Below are positions 27,114-34,760 of a stretch of 64,000 bases of DNA, piece by piece. The notes under the pieces were generated by a model. It did not search any database. It saw only the letters and a list, made by a program, of their open reading frames with translations, and had not been told where the DNA came from. The stretch's first letter is position 1, and each line of letters starts with the position of its first letter. The stretch is from contig NZ_JASBRG010000003.1 of assembly GCF_029961145.1 (NCBI RefSeq), forward strand, positions 434,001 through 498,000. Direction: 5' to 3'. Origin of the DNA: Pinibacter soli. Its GTDB lineage: Bacteria; Bacteroidota; Bacteroidia; Chitinophagales; Chitinophagaceae. The position numbers and the translations under genes are program-made.

Positions 27114-27650
27114 TTAGTTAAAGGCCTGTATTTCTCTATTGGAATATTCGTATAATGCCGCATGGTTTTCGATGTTCTCAAGTACTTCAAGACGTTTTAT
27201 TTTTCTATAGCAAATTAAAAGAGGAATCAAACCTACCGCACCAAACGAACAATCGATCAGCTTCCAGTAGAAAGGAATTTGCCTTACATAGCCTGCGATA
27301 AAAGCCGTTGGCCAAATGAGAATACAAGCGATACAGCCAAATTGTATGATCCATATATTTTTCACAGGATCTATGTATGGGCCTATAAATGCAATGGCGA
27401 TAACAATGTGAGCAAAGGCCAGCCAGTCATAGCCATATACAAGAAACGGGTATTGGGCATTCATATCCCTGATGGCAACATAACATCTTTGAATCCAGAA
27501 ATGTAAATTGATGCCTAGTGGAATTACCGTGCATAGCCATTCAAGTTCTGTCTCCAATGCAAATGCAGTTGCCCCACTTAATATTAAAGCGATCATAAAG
27601 AACACGATCCATCTTCTGATGGTTACTTTCAGCGAATAAATTGTCTCCAT
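27114..27650 (-). CDS. Hypothetical membrane protein
   Basis: A 178-residue protein of unknown function with four to five hydrophobic segments (WIVFFMIALILSGATAFAL; WLAFAHIVIAIAFIG; IIQFGCIACILIWPTAFIAGYV; LIDCSFGAVGLIPLLICY), so an inner-membrane protein. Between the first two is a hydrophilic loop with IQRCYVAIRDMNAQYPFLVYGYDW. It is upstream of the MpaB-like gene on the same strand with a 139-bp gap and divergent from a small methyltransferase. The ATG at 27650 was preferred over a GTG nine bases upstream. Confidence 0.65.
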   Translation of the reverse strand: METIYSLKVTIRRWIVFFMIALILSGATAFALETELEWLCTVIPLGINLHFWIQRCYVAIRDMNAQYPFLVYGYDWLAFAHIVIAIAFIGPYIDPVKNIWIIQFGCIACILIWPTAFIAGYVRQIPFYWKLIDCSFGAVGLIPLLICYRKIKRLEVLENIENHAALYEYSNREIQAFN

Positions 27651-27735
27651 AAAAAGCACTTTGAATTACAAAGTAAAAGCGAATTTCTCAGTTACGCAAT
27701 TATTTTTTAGATTGATCTATAATAATACCTGGAAC

Positions 27736-28257
27736 ATGCAATTACCTAAAGCAATAGAATTAATTAAGCATCGGGGAATGTCGACAGGTGAGAAGCAAAA
27801 CTGGGCAGATCTCGGCTGCGGCAGCGGGTTGTTTACAAAAGCACTTGCTTTGTTGTTACCCGACTCAAGTGTGGTATATGGTGTGGATACACAGCCCACT
27901 CTCGCACCGAATGTTTTTCCGAACAAAACGAGAATAGAAGTAATAAAAGCTGACTTCACAAACGATGCACTAAATCTTCCCGTGCTCGACGGCGTCTTAA
28001 TGGCGAATTCGTTGCACTATGTAAAAGAGAAAAATTCTTTTCTGTCGTCATTGCTGAATCAGCTTGTTGATTATCCGCAATTTCTGATTGTCGAATATGA
28101 TACCTTAAACGCGAATCGCTGGATGCCTTATCCCGTCGACTTTGCATCGTTAAAGAAACTGTTTGCCAGCATAGGTTTTACGTCAATTCAAAAAATTAAC
28201 GAGCGTACTTCCATTTACAACGAAGCGAAAATGTATAGCGCGGTGATTTGGAAATAG
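27736..28257 (+). CDS. Small class I SAM-dependent methyltransferase
   Basis: A 173-residue Rossmann methyltransferase. Motif I is WADLGCGSGLFTKAL, the acidic end of strand 2 is VVYGVDTQP, then VIKADFTN and LDGVLMANSLHYV (motif IV region). It is shorter than most family members, since the C-terminal substrate subdomain is minimal. Substrate cannot be inferred. The ATG at 27736 was chosen; the frame is open upstream to a TTG at 27661, which would add 25 residues lacking family resemblance and reach the divergent gene's promoter region. A large REP-like hairpin follows. Confidence 0.75.
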   Translation: MQLPKAIELIKHRGMSTGEKQNWADLGCGSGLFTKALALLLPDSSVVYGVDTQPTLAPNVFPNKTRIEVIKADFTNDALNLPVLDGVLMANSLHYVKEKNSFLSSLLNQLVDYPQFLIVEYDTLNANRWMPYPVDFASLKKLFASIGFTSIQKINERTSIYNEAKMYSAVIWK

Positions 28258-28331
28258 GAGTTAGAAATTCAATCTCGTTCAGTTAAGCAACTTTTCAATT
28301 ATTTGGTTGCTATATCCAGGAAAGAAAGACT

Positions 28332-28427
28332 GCTTGTCATCCCGACGAAGGAGGGATCTGCGTGATTGTTTACGCATAGTGTTCGTTAGTAGTACGACCA
28401 GATCCCTCGTTCCTCGGGATGACAAGC
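28332..28427. repeat. REP-like hairpin (GTCATCCCGA family)
   Basis: GCTTGTCATCCCGA (28332-28345) pairs perfectly with TCGGGATGACAAGC (28414-28427). A second stem uses GAGGGATCTG and CAGATCCCTC, with a loop of about 40 nt. It is a complex palindrome of the kind dispersed in many bacterial genomes, here after the methyltransferase gene and followed by a T-rich run. Confidence 0.75.
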
Positions 28428-28517
28428 GAGATGCTTTTGTTTTTTTCAAACACCTTAATTAAACGACATTGAATTAGGAATTAGAATTGGAGGTAATGCG
28501 CTGTAGTAACTCAATTT

Positions 28518-29021
28518 TCAACTCTGCACTAATATCTTAACAGTGACCAGCAATTGCCCAGTGTGCCTCATCGTATGTTCTGCCGCATGAAAGAGAAGGC
28601 CCATAACTGTAGACGGCAGCTGTTTGCGGCCCACACCGCGAAATTCTGTTAAGCTGTATTCGTTGGTTGTTTTAAGCTGCTGCAATGAATTATCAACCTG
28701 TTTATTAAAATTATCAAGCAAACTGCTTAGTGTCACATGCTCATTTTGTTTGCCTTCGGCAGAAAGATAGGCAAGTTGCTCCGGACTTAGCGGTTGTGCC
28801 TTGACGTAAGTAAATAATCTGTCGAGCACGCCGGTTAAGTGCTGCAGGTGAAACGCAGGAGAGGCAACATTGGCGGGGCTTTCCCAAAGAAGATGCTCCG
28901 GAAAATTATTCATCAATTCATTTACTTCATCGCGTGCCTGCAGTAATGCATGGGCCACAGGCTGGAGCAATGCCGGTATGTGTTGGATTGGTCCCCGCAT
29001 CCAGTATTCCGGTTGTTGCAT
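28518..29021 (-). CDS. DinB-like four-helix protein
   Basis: A 167-residue helical-bundle protein of the DinB/YfiT group. The putative metal-binding histidines are in FHLQHLTGVLDR and in the C-terminal HAAEHTMRHTGQ, which is the standard spacing for the fold. Family members act as metal-dependent thiol transferases or stress proteins (for example bacillithiol transferase); the exact reaction here is unknown. The ATG at 29021 was preferred to a longer frame that begins inside the ndk terminator. It follows ndk on the same strand, separated by that terminator. Confidence 0.8.
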   Translation of the reverse strand: MQQPEYWMRGPIQHIPALLQPVAHALLQARDEVNELMNNFPEHLLWESPANVASPAFHLQHLTGVLDRLFTYVKAQPLSPEQLAYLSAEGKQNEHVTLSSLLDNFNKQVDNSLQQLKTTNEYSLTEFRGVGRKQLPSTVMGLLFHAAEHTMRHTGQLLVTVKILVQS

Positions 29022-29069
29022 AGTAGGAGATTTGGCGGAAGATACAAACACCTTAGCGCTCTTTGCGAT

Positions 29070-29099
29070 AAAAAAAGCGACCACCCTAAAGTGATCGCT
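29070..29099 (-). terminator. Rho-independent terminator of ndk
   Basis: On the minus strand AGCGATCAC (29099-29091) pairs with GTGGTCGCT (29084-29076), one G-U wobble, then a T-run (29076-29070). It begins 26 nt after the ndk stop. Confidence 0.85.
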
Positions 29100-29124
29100 C
29101 TAAAAAAACTTACCGTTTCTATAA

Positions 29125-29541
29125 TTAGAATTTCTCTAAACCAGAGAAGAAGAAGTTACCTTCGATTTCAGCGTTCTCGTCGCTATCGCTACCGTGAACA
29201 GCGTTCTCACCAAGAGAAGTAGCGTACATTTTTCTGATAGTACCTTCGTCAGCTTTAGCTGGATCGGTAGCACCAATCAAAGTACGGAATGAAGCCACAG
29301 CATTTTCTTTTTCAAGAATAGCAGCAATGATAATGCCGCTGCTCATAAATTCTACCAACTCACCGTAGAAAGGTCTTGCGCTGTGTACTGCGTAAAACTC
29401 ACCAGCTTTTTCAGCAGAAAGTTTTGTTTGTTTCAACGCTACAATGCGAAATCCTTCTTTAATGATTCTATCTAAAATCGCACCTGCGTGGCCATTTTTC
29501 ATAGCGTCAGGCTTAATCATAGTAAATGTTCTGTTGCTCAT
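29125..29541 (-). CDS. ndk: Nucleoside-diphosphate kinase
   Basis: Transfers the gamma phosphate between nucleoside triphosphates and diphosphates. It has 138 residues, a standard length. The N-terminal [10 protein letters not shown] and the active-site loop ENAVHGSDS with phospho-accepting His116 are intact; [16 protein letters not shown] is the usual nucleotide-pocket segment. The ATG at 29541 gives the conserved N-terminus. A TATATTTG -7 box lies 23 nt upstream and a clear terminator 26 nt downstream, so it is a single-gene transcript. Confidence 0.97.
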   Translation of the reverse strand: MSNRTFTMIKPDAMKNGHAGAILDRIIKEGFRIVALKQTKLSAEKAGEFYAVHSARPFYGELVEFMSSGIIIAAILEKENAVASFRTLIGATDPAKADEGTIRKMYATSLGENAVHGSDSDENAEIEGNFFFSGLEKF

Positions 29542-29563
29542 ATCACTTTTTTGTTTGAGGCCG

Positions 29564-29571
29564 CAAATATA
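29564..29571 (-). promoter_or_regulatory. -7 box of ndk (TATATTTG)
   Basis: TATATTTG on the minus strand is a perfect TAnnTTTG match 23 nt upstream of the ndk ATG. Upstream DNA is made of attcttaatt words, with no certain -33 element. Confidence 0.5.
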
Positions 29572-29790
29572 GACGGAATAATTAGAAATTAAGAATTGGG
29601 AATTAAGAATTAAGAATTCTTTCTCGGCGACATGTAAATCTGTTTGCAAGCTTTGCTCCACTTATTTCAAATCAATAAATCGTAAAAAAATCATCACAAT
29701 CTTGAAAATCTGCGTTAGTTACCGACATAACAAATCGTTAACTCGTTAAGACTCAATCTTTAACCCTTCTTTTCAAAGTCCTAAAGCTTG

Positions 29791-29822
29791 TTTTGACAAT
29801 TTATCAATTCCGCTTACCTTCG
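29791..29822 (+). promoter_or_regulatory. Promoter of the DHH phosphatase (TTTTGACA-N16-TACCTTCG)
   Basis: TTTTGACA (29791-29798) and TACCTTCG (29815-29822) are separated so that the TTG and TA are 19 nt apart, the spacing known for Bacteroidota sigma-70-type promoters. The -7 box has one mismatch to TAnnTTTG. The ATG follows 11 nt later. Confidence 0.6.
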
Positions 29823-29833
29823 CTCCGTTTTTT

Positions 29834-30847
29834 ATGAGACCCATACAGGAAATATACAACCAGCTGACCTCTCCACGTAAAGTGGTAATTACCATGCACC
29901 AGAAACCAGATCCTGATGCCATGGGTTCTTCGCTTGCGCTATATCATTTTTTAAGGCAGTTTGGACATACTGTAACAGTTGTTTCGCCCACAAACTGGGC
30001 GGGATTTCTTAACTGGATGCCCGGATGTGACACTGTCCTGGATTTCGAAAGTCCAAAAGGCAGAACTGAAGTGCCTGCGATTTTACAACAGGCTGAATGG
30101 CTTTTTTGCCTCGACTTCAATACATTGCCGCGCACCAAAACGCTTGCTGCTCCTTTAAAAGCGCTCAATTGCGTTAAAGTGCTGATCGATCACCACCAGC
30201 AACCCGAAGTTGAATCGTTTGATTACGGAGTGAGCGATACCTCTAAAAGTTCTACTTCGGAAATGGTGTACGACTTTATCGTAGGCAGCGGTCATGGCGA
30301 TAAAATAAATACTGATATGGCGGAATGCCTTTATGCAGGCGTAATTGGTGATACGGGGTCTTTCCGTTTTCCTGCCGCCACTGCGGCCGTGCACACAATG
30401 GTGGCACATCTTAAGGAAGTTGGTCTGCAGCATACACAGGTACACGAAAATATTTACGATAATTATCTTGAGAACCGGCTTCGTTTTATTGGACACGTTC
30501 TTTCCAATAGAATGGAGATCATGTACGAATACAATACTGCTTTGATTGCCATTTCCAAAGGCGACCTGTTGCGTTTTGAAATAAAAACCGGTGACACTGA
30601 AGGTTTGGTGAATTTTCCGCTAAGCATTCAGGGCATAAAAATGGTTGGTTTGGTAATAGACAGGGATGAGGAACGCAAATGGAGTTTTCGCAGCAAAGGC
30701 AGCGTGGACGTGAATACATTTGCGAGGAAATACTTTGAAGGCGGCGGACATTTTAATGCGTCCGGTGGACACACAAACGATTCTCTTGATCAAACGGTAA
30801 AAAAATTTAAACAAGCAGTTAAAGAAAATGCTTTACAATTGCAATAA
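29834..30847 (+). CDS. DHH/DHHA1 phosphoesterase, NrnA-like
   Basis: A 337-residue manganese-dependent phosphoesterase. The HQKPDPDAMGSS motif (His22, Asp26, Asp28), FCLDFN, IDHHQQPE and the C-terminal GGGHFNASGG substrate loop define the DHH-DHHA1 pair of NrnA, which degrades nano-RNA and 3'-phosphoadenosine phosphate and in some species pGpG or pApA. The reaction on dinucleotides is inference from the family. It has its own good promoter and a 13-nt gap to the FKBP gene behind it, so the two are likely co-transcribed. Confidence 0.92.
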   Translation: MRPIQEIYNQLTSPRKVVITMHQKPDPDAMGSSLALYHFLRQFGHTVTVVSPTNWAGFLNWMPGCDTVLDFESPKGRTEVPAILQQAEWLFCLDFNTLPRTKTLAAPLKALNCVKVLIDHHQQPEVESFDYGVSDTSKSSTSEMVYDFIVGSGHGDKINTDMAECLYAGVIGDTGSFRFPAATAAVHTMVAHLKEVGLQHTQVHENIYDNYLENRLRFIGHVLSNRMEIMYEYNTALIAISKGDLLRFEIKTGDTEGLVNFPLSIQGIKMVGLVIDRDEERKWSFRSKGSVDVNTFARKYFEGGGHFNASGGHTNDSLDQTVKKFKQAVKENALQLQ

Positions 30848-30860
30848 CAATAAAATAAAA

Positions 30861-31796
30861 ATGACAAAAATTACATCGATTGCTGTAGCAGCGGCTGCAG
30901 TATTGGGTTTGACAGCCTGCAACAATGCGAACTATAAAAAAACTGCGAGCGGATTAATGTATAAGATTGTGAAAGAAGGTAGTGGCCCGCAGGTGAAAAT
31001 AGGCGAGGTATTGAAAATTAATTACGTTCAAAAAGTAAACGACTCTGTGTTGGCAGATTCGTATAAAACAATGCCTGTTTATGCTCAGGCTGACAGCGTT
31101 GGCGCAATTTATCAACCAAACGAAATTTTCCGTTTGTTGCACAAAGGTGATAGCGTTGTGATATTGCAGTTTGCGGATAGCATTTTGGCTAAAATGCCAA
31201 TGGCTGGCGGTTCTATCCTGAAAAAAGGAGACAAGCTTTATCTTACTTTCAAAGTAGAAGATGTCCTGAAAAATGAAGAAGCTGTGCGTGTAGATCGTGA
31301 AAAAGAAATGAGCGCAATTGGCGATAAACAAGTTGTAGCTATCGAAGCTAAATTGAAAAGCAAAGGCATTACCAATGCTCAAAAAACAGGCAAAGGAACA
31401 TTTGTAGTAATACAAAATCCTGGTGATGGTGCAGCGATTGATTCTGGTAAATATGTATCTGTAAGATATACTGGTAAATTGTTTGATACAGACAAAGAAT
31501 TCGAAAACAACAGAGGTGCAGAAAAACCAGCATTCGGTTTCACTATTGGTCAGCACCAAGTGATCAATGGTTGGGACGAAGGTTTGAGATTACTGAAAAA
31601 AGGCGGTAAAGCTACATTGTACATCCCTGGCTTCCTTGCTTACGGTCCTCAGCCTGGTCCTGGCGGAAAACCATTCGAATCATTGGTATTCGATGTAGAT
31701 GTTGAAGATGTTGCTGATAAAGCTCCGGCTCCTAAAGCTCCACAAATGGAAATGCCACATGCGCATGACACAATAGCTGCAAAAGGAAAGAAATAA
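30861..31796 (+). CDS. FKBP-type peptidyl-prolyl isomerase lipoprotein, two FKBP domains
   Basis: A 311-residue envelope folding factor. The lipobox GLTAC gives Cys20 as the lipidated residue. A first, degenerate FKBP domain (about residues 25-140; SGLMYKIVKEGSGPQVKIGE) is followed by a linker helix and a second more canonical one (about 170-290; VSVRYTGKLFDTDKEFENN, FTIGQHQVINGWDEGLRLLKKGGKATLYIPGFLAYG). The tail is Ala/Pro/Met/His-rich (MEMPHAHDT). Only the second domain keeps most active-site positions. It follows the DHH phosphatase after 13 nt and ends at a strong terminator. Confidence 0.93.
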   Translation: MTKITSIAVAAAAVLGLTACNNANYKKTASGLMYKIVKEGSGPQVKIGEVLKINYVQKVNDSVLADSYKTMPVYAQADSVGAIYQPNEIFRLLHKGDSVVILQFADSILAKMPMAGGSILKKGDKLYLTFKVEDVLKNEEAVRVDREKEMSAIGDKQVVAIEAKLKSKGITNAQKTGKGTFVVIQNPGDGAAIDSGKYVSVRYTGKLFDTDKEFENNRGAEKPAFGFTIGQHQVINGWDEGLRLLKKGGKATLYIPGFLAYGPQPGPGGKPFESLVFDVDVEDVADKAPAPKAPQMEMPHAHDTIAAKGKK

Positions 31797-31816
31797 TCTC
31801 TTTTAAATAAGACTTG

Positions 31817-31847
31817 AAAAGCACCGGCGTTTGTCGGTGCTTTTTTG
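31817..31847 (+). terminator. Rho-independent terminator of the FKBP operon
   Basis: AAAAGCACCG (31817-31826) pairs with CGGTGCTTTT (31835-31844) around an 8-nt loop and continues into TT. It lies 20 nt after the stop codon. Confidence 0.88.
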
Positions 31848-31880
31848 TTGGCCACGGGTTGCCGGTGCAAGAGTTTTTCT

Positions 31881-32071
31881 AACCACAGAGTCAAGGAGCT
31901 TTTTTTCACAGAGGGAACAGAGGATATGCTTCGAAATAAATAGCCAATCATGAATCGTTAGAAGAAAACAGGAAAACACTAACGACTCCTTTTCTCTGTT
32001 TCTACCACCGGCGATTCGTTCCGGGCTCTGCTCCATTCCCTCTGTGAAAAAAACTTCTTGACTCTGTGGTT
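31881..32071. repeat. Long-range inverted repeat of accacagagtc / cacagaggga words
   Basis: The left arm contains AACCACAGAGTCAAGGAG and TTTTTTTCACAGAGGGA (31881-31915). The right arm contains TCCCTCTGTGAAAAAAACTT and TTGACTCTGTGGTT (32037-32071). Arms of 35 nt are near-perfect complements, with about 120 nt between them. It uses the same cacagagg words as 24950-25039. It lies between the FKBP terminator and ddl; the rest of the gap (to 32177) shows no gene. Confidence 0.75.
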
Positions 32072-32177
32072 AAAAAGAAGTGCAACGCACTCAACTTTTT
32101 TTTTTCACTTCCATTTTAGGTTTGATATTTGATGATTAAACGAACATTATTTCACCCAATAGCAAACCAATTATTTA

Positions 32178-33164
32178 ATGAAGCCGAACATCGCTTTTGT
32201 AACAGGAGGTTATTCCGGAGAGGCACAGATTTCTTACATGAGTGCCATTACAATTGAAAAAAATCTGGACAAAGAAAAATTTAACGTTTACAAAATTGAC
32301 ATCAGACCAGACGGCTGGATGTATGAAAGCAATAAGGGTGAAAAAATAGCAGTAGACAAAAACGACTTCACTATTACCATCGGCGGCGAAAAGATACGGT
32401 TCCAGGCCGTGTTTATAGGCATTCACGGAACACCGGGTGAAGATGGAAAGTTGCAGGGTTATTTTGATTTGATGAATATTCCCTACACGTCCTGCGATGC
32501 TGCTACTTCTGCACTTACATTTAATAAGCGCTATACCGTTGCTGTAGCGGCTTTTGCCGGTATCAACGTGGCAAAAAGTTTGCATTTATTTAAGCACACG
32601 GGCATAGAACCTTCAGTGGTTAGTTCCTTGCTGCAATTGCCTGTGTTTGTAAAGCCAAACAATGGCGGATCCAGCATTGGCATGAGCAAAGTGAACAACA
32701 AAGAGGATATGGCTGCGGCGTTGGAAAAAGCATTTAAAGAAGACGATCAGATATTGGTAGAAGAGTTTATTTCCGGAAGGGAATTTACCATAGGTGTTTA
32801 TAAAACGCAAGGTGAAATAAAAACGCTTCCATTCACAGAGGTAATCAGTAAAAAAGAGTTCTTCGATTTTGAAGCCAAATACCAGGGCCTCAGTGAAGAA
32901 ATTACTCCCGCTGTTGTGGACGAATCGATCGCGGAAAAAGTAAGGTACACTGCCAAAAAAGTATACGAAGTGTTCAACTGTCGCGGTGTTGTGCGCATAG
33001 ATTTTATATACAATGAAGCCAAAGGCGAACCATACATGCTTGAAATAAACACTGTTCCCGGCCAAACAGCGGAAAGCCTCGTACCTCAACAGGTTCGCGC
33101 TGCCGGCATGGAGTTGAAGGATTTTTATACGGAATTGTTGAAGGAAGCGCTTTCAGTGGCATAA
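32178..33164 (+). CDS. ddl: D-alanine--D-alanine ligase
   Basis: ATP-grasp ligase that makes the D-Ala-D-Ala dipeptide for peptidoglycan; 328 residues, normal length. Motifs are FVTGGYSGEAQIS (N-terminal, ATP/D-Ala site), FIGIHGTPGEDGKLQGYFDL, KPNNGGSSIGMSKV, EEFISGREFTIGVY and the metal/substrate site RIDFIYNEAKGEPYMLEINTVPGQT. All catalytic features seem present. It is followed after 165 bp by a PASTA protein, a pairing seen repeatedly in Bacteroidota and consistent with cell-wall work. Confidence 0.96.
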   Translation: MKPNIAFVTGGYSGEAQISYMSAITIEKNLDKEKFNVYKIDIRPDGWMYESNKGEKIAVDKNDFTITIGGEKIRFQAVFIGIHGTPGEDGKLQGYFDLMNIPYTSCDAATSALTFNKRYTVAVAAFAGINVAKSLHLFKHTGIEPSVVSSLLQLPVFVKPNNGGSSIGMSKVNNKEDMAAALEKAFKEDDQILVEEFISGREFTIGVYKTQGEIKTLPFTEVISKKEFFDFEAKYQGLSEEITPAVVDESIAEKVRYTAKKVYEVFNCRGVVRIDFIYNEAKGEPYMLEINTVPGQTAESLVPQQVRAAGMELKDFYTELLKEALSVA

Positions 33165-33169
33165 GGTAT

Positions 33170-33266
33170 AAGGCCTAACGCCTAACGCACGGAAGCTCCG
33201 GAGTTGAACCTGCGTTGAGCGTTCTGCCGTGTGCATTAAGCGTTTGGCGTTCCGCATTAGGCCTTT
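33170..33266. repeat. Hairpin of the ACGCCTAACGC family, copy A
   Basis: AAGGCCTAA (33170-33178) pairs with TTAGGCCTT (33257-33265). Inner words CGCCTAACGCAC and GCATTAAGCGTTTGGCGT pair imperfectly. It begins 6 nt after the ddl stop codon. The same words form the near-perfect palindrome at 35739-35788. Confidence 0.7.
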
Positions 33267-33329
33267 CAAGCTTTTTTTCATTTCTTTGGGCGCACATTAA
33301 ATAATCCATGAAAACAAAACCAAGTTATT

Positions 33330-34151
33330 GTGTTTAAATTCCTTTCAAATAAACCGCTTTGGGTCAATATAGTCGCAGCCTTTGTGCTGGGTGTTGTGCT
33401 GATCTTGCTGGTGCTGTCGTCCCTCAACTTTTTCACCAAACATGGAAAGGTTTTGCGCATACCGTCTGTTGCCGGAAAAACGTACGACGAAGCTAAGCGA
33501 TCATTGGAGCAGCAAGGCTTTGAAGTAGAAATACAGGATTCAGTTTATCGCGATACAGTTAGGCCAGGCGTTGTCCTGCGCCAGTTTCCCGATGCCGATG
33601 AATTAGTAAAGGTCAACAGAACGGTGTTTCTGACCATTAACAGAACGGTACCTCCGGATGTGGTAATGCCGAATCTGGTAGGGATGAGCTTTAGAAATGC
33701 AGAGATAGTGATCAGGCAGTTTGGCTTCAAAATGGGTGACACCCTCTATAAGCCGGACTTTACAAGAAATACAGTATTGAATCAATCTGTAAACGGAAAA
33801 GAAGTGCAGCCGGGAACCAAATTGCCAATGGGTTCGGAGATATCTCTAACTTTAAGCGGCGGACCTTCGGGCATTGATCTGGCGGTGCCTGATTTGACCG
33901 GCATGACCTTTAACGAAGCTAAAGCAAAACTTGGCCTGGTGGGCATCAGTTTTGGTTCTGCTGTGTACAAAGCGGGTGTTACTGATTCAGCCAATGCGTT
34001 CATTTATGACCAGGACCCAAAACATTATACATCAGACGGAAGGGTAAGCAGGATCAGAGCGGGGCAAATGATTGATATTTGGTTACAAACTGAAAAGCCT
34101 GTGCGTGATACAACTGCTGCGAACCCACAGGATGACAAATCTTCTTTCTAA
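33330..34151 (+). CDS. PASTA-domain membrane protein
   Basis: A 273-residue protein with a short cytoplasmic N-terminus, one membrane segment (VNIVAAFVLGVVLILLVLSSL, about residues 11-31) and three PASTA repeats outside: VLRIPSVAGKTYDEAKRSLE, VVMPNLVGMSFRNAEIVIRQ and LAVPDLTGMTFNEAKAKLGL mark their starts. PASTA modules bind muropeptide or uncrosslinked peptidoglycan; here there is no kinase domain, unlike PknB. The start codon is GTG at 33330. It is downstream of ddl and 16 nt upstream of a rhodanese gene. Confidence 0.9.
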   Translation: MFKFLSNKPLWVNIVAAFVLGVVLILLVLSSLNFFTKHGKVLRIPSVAGKTYDEAKRSLEQQGFEVEIQDSVYRDTVRPGVVLRQFPDADELVKVNRTVFLTINRTVPPDVVMPNLVGMSFRNAEIVIRQFGFKMGDTLYKPDFTRNTVLNQSVNGKEVQPGTKLPMGSEISLTLSGGPSGIDLAVPDLTGMTFNEAKAKLGLVGISFGSAVYKAGVTDSANAFIYDQDPKHYTSDGRVSRIRAGQMIDIWLQTEKPVRDTTAANPQDDKSSF

Positions 34152-34167
34152 CGATTAAAGTTTTATT

Positions 34168-34491
34168 ATGAGAAATATTACAGTTGAAGAACTAAAAGCA
34201 AAACTTGATGCAGGCGAAAAGCTGCATGTGATTGACGTACGCGAGCCAAACGAATATGCCGAAGCAAACCTCGGCGTGCCTTTGATTCCTTTGGGAAAAA
34301 TTCAGGCAATGCAGATCGACGAGATCGAAAACCTGAAAGATGAAGAATTGTTCATTCACTGCCGCAGCGGCAAAAGAAGCGCTACTGCCGGTATGTTCCT
34401 TGAAACAATGGGCTTCACAAATGTGGTGAATGTGGAAGGCGGAATTTTAGCGTGGCAGGAGAAGTTTGGCAGCGAGAAGATTGTGAATTAA
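34168..34491 (+). CDS. Rhodanese-like domain protein
   Basis: A single-domain 107-residue rhodanese, cytoplasmic. The entry motif VIDVREPNEYAEANLG and the active-site loop HCRSGKRS (Cys65) are intact, so it can carry a persulfide. The active loop CRSGKR is the type found in GlpE/PspE-like proteins. It is 16 nt after the PASTA gene and most likely in the same transcript, ending at a strong terminator. The physiological sulfur acceptor is unknown. Confidence 0.93.
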   Translation: MRNITVEELKAKLDAGEKLHVIDVREPNEYAEANLGVPLIPLGKIQAMQIDEIENLKDEELFIHCRSGKRSATAGMFLETMGFTNVVNVEGGILAWQEKFGSEKIVN

Positions 34492-34520
34492 TTAATAATT
34501 AATAATTAGTAATTAATAGG

Positions 34521-34567
34521 GCGTCATTGCTTATTGTTGGAGACAGCAAGAGCGATGACGCTTTTTT
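34521..34567 (+). terminator. Rho-independent terminator after the rhodanese gene
   Basis: GCGTCATTGCT (34521-34531) pairs with AGCGATGACGC (34551-34561), one G-U pair, followed by TTTTTT (34562-34567). Confidence 0.82.
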
Positions 34568-34597
34568 AATAACTGAATAACTGAATGCAAGATGCAA

Positions 34598-34723
34598 CGT
34601 CATTGCGAGTGCAGCGAAGCAATCTCATGCTTCGGGTGCTTGAGATTGCTTCGGCCACTCGCTGAGATAATGATTTTGCTTTAGTAATACAGGCATTCTT
34701 TCCCGGCCGGCCTCGCAATGACG
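34598..34723. repeat. REP-like element, CGTCATTGCGAG family, copy A
   Basis: CGTCATTGCGAG (34598-34609) pairs with CTCGCAATGACG (34712-34723), and inside GAAGCAATCTCA (34616-34627) pairs with TGAGATTGCTTC (34641-34652). The right half matches, in inverse orientation, the left half of the element at 47095-47275 over about 40 nt, so the two are copies of one dispersed repeat. Confidence 0.8.
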
Positions 34724-34760
34724 GTTCGATGTTTGTGAGACATTTGCAGTTACTCAGTGA

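Noticed and set aside
30954-31559. 201-codon open frame antisense to the FKBP gene
   Set aside because: Shadow frame; the sense gene has two recognisable FKBP domains and a lipobox.
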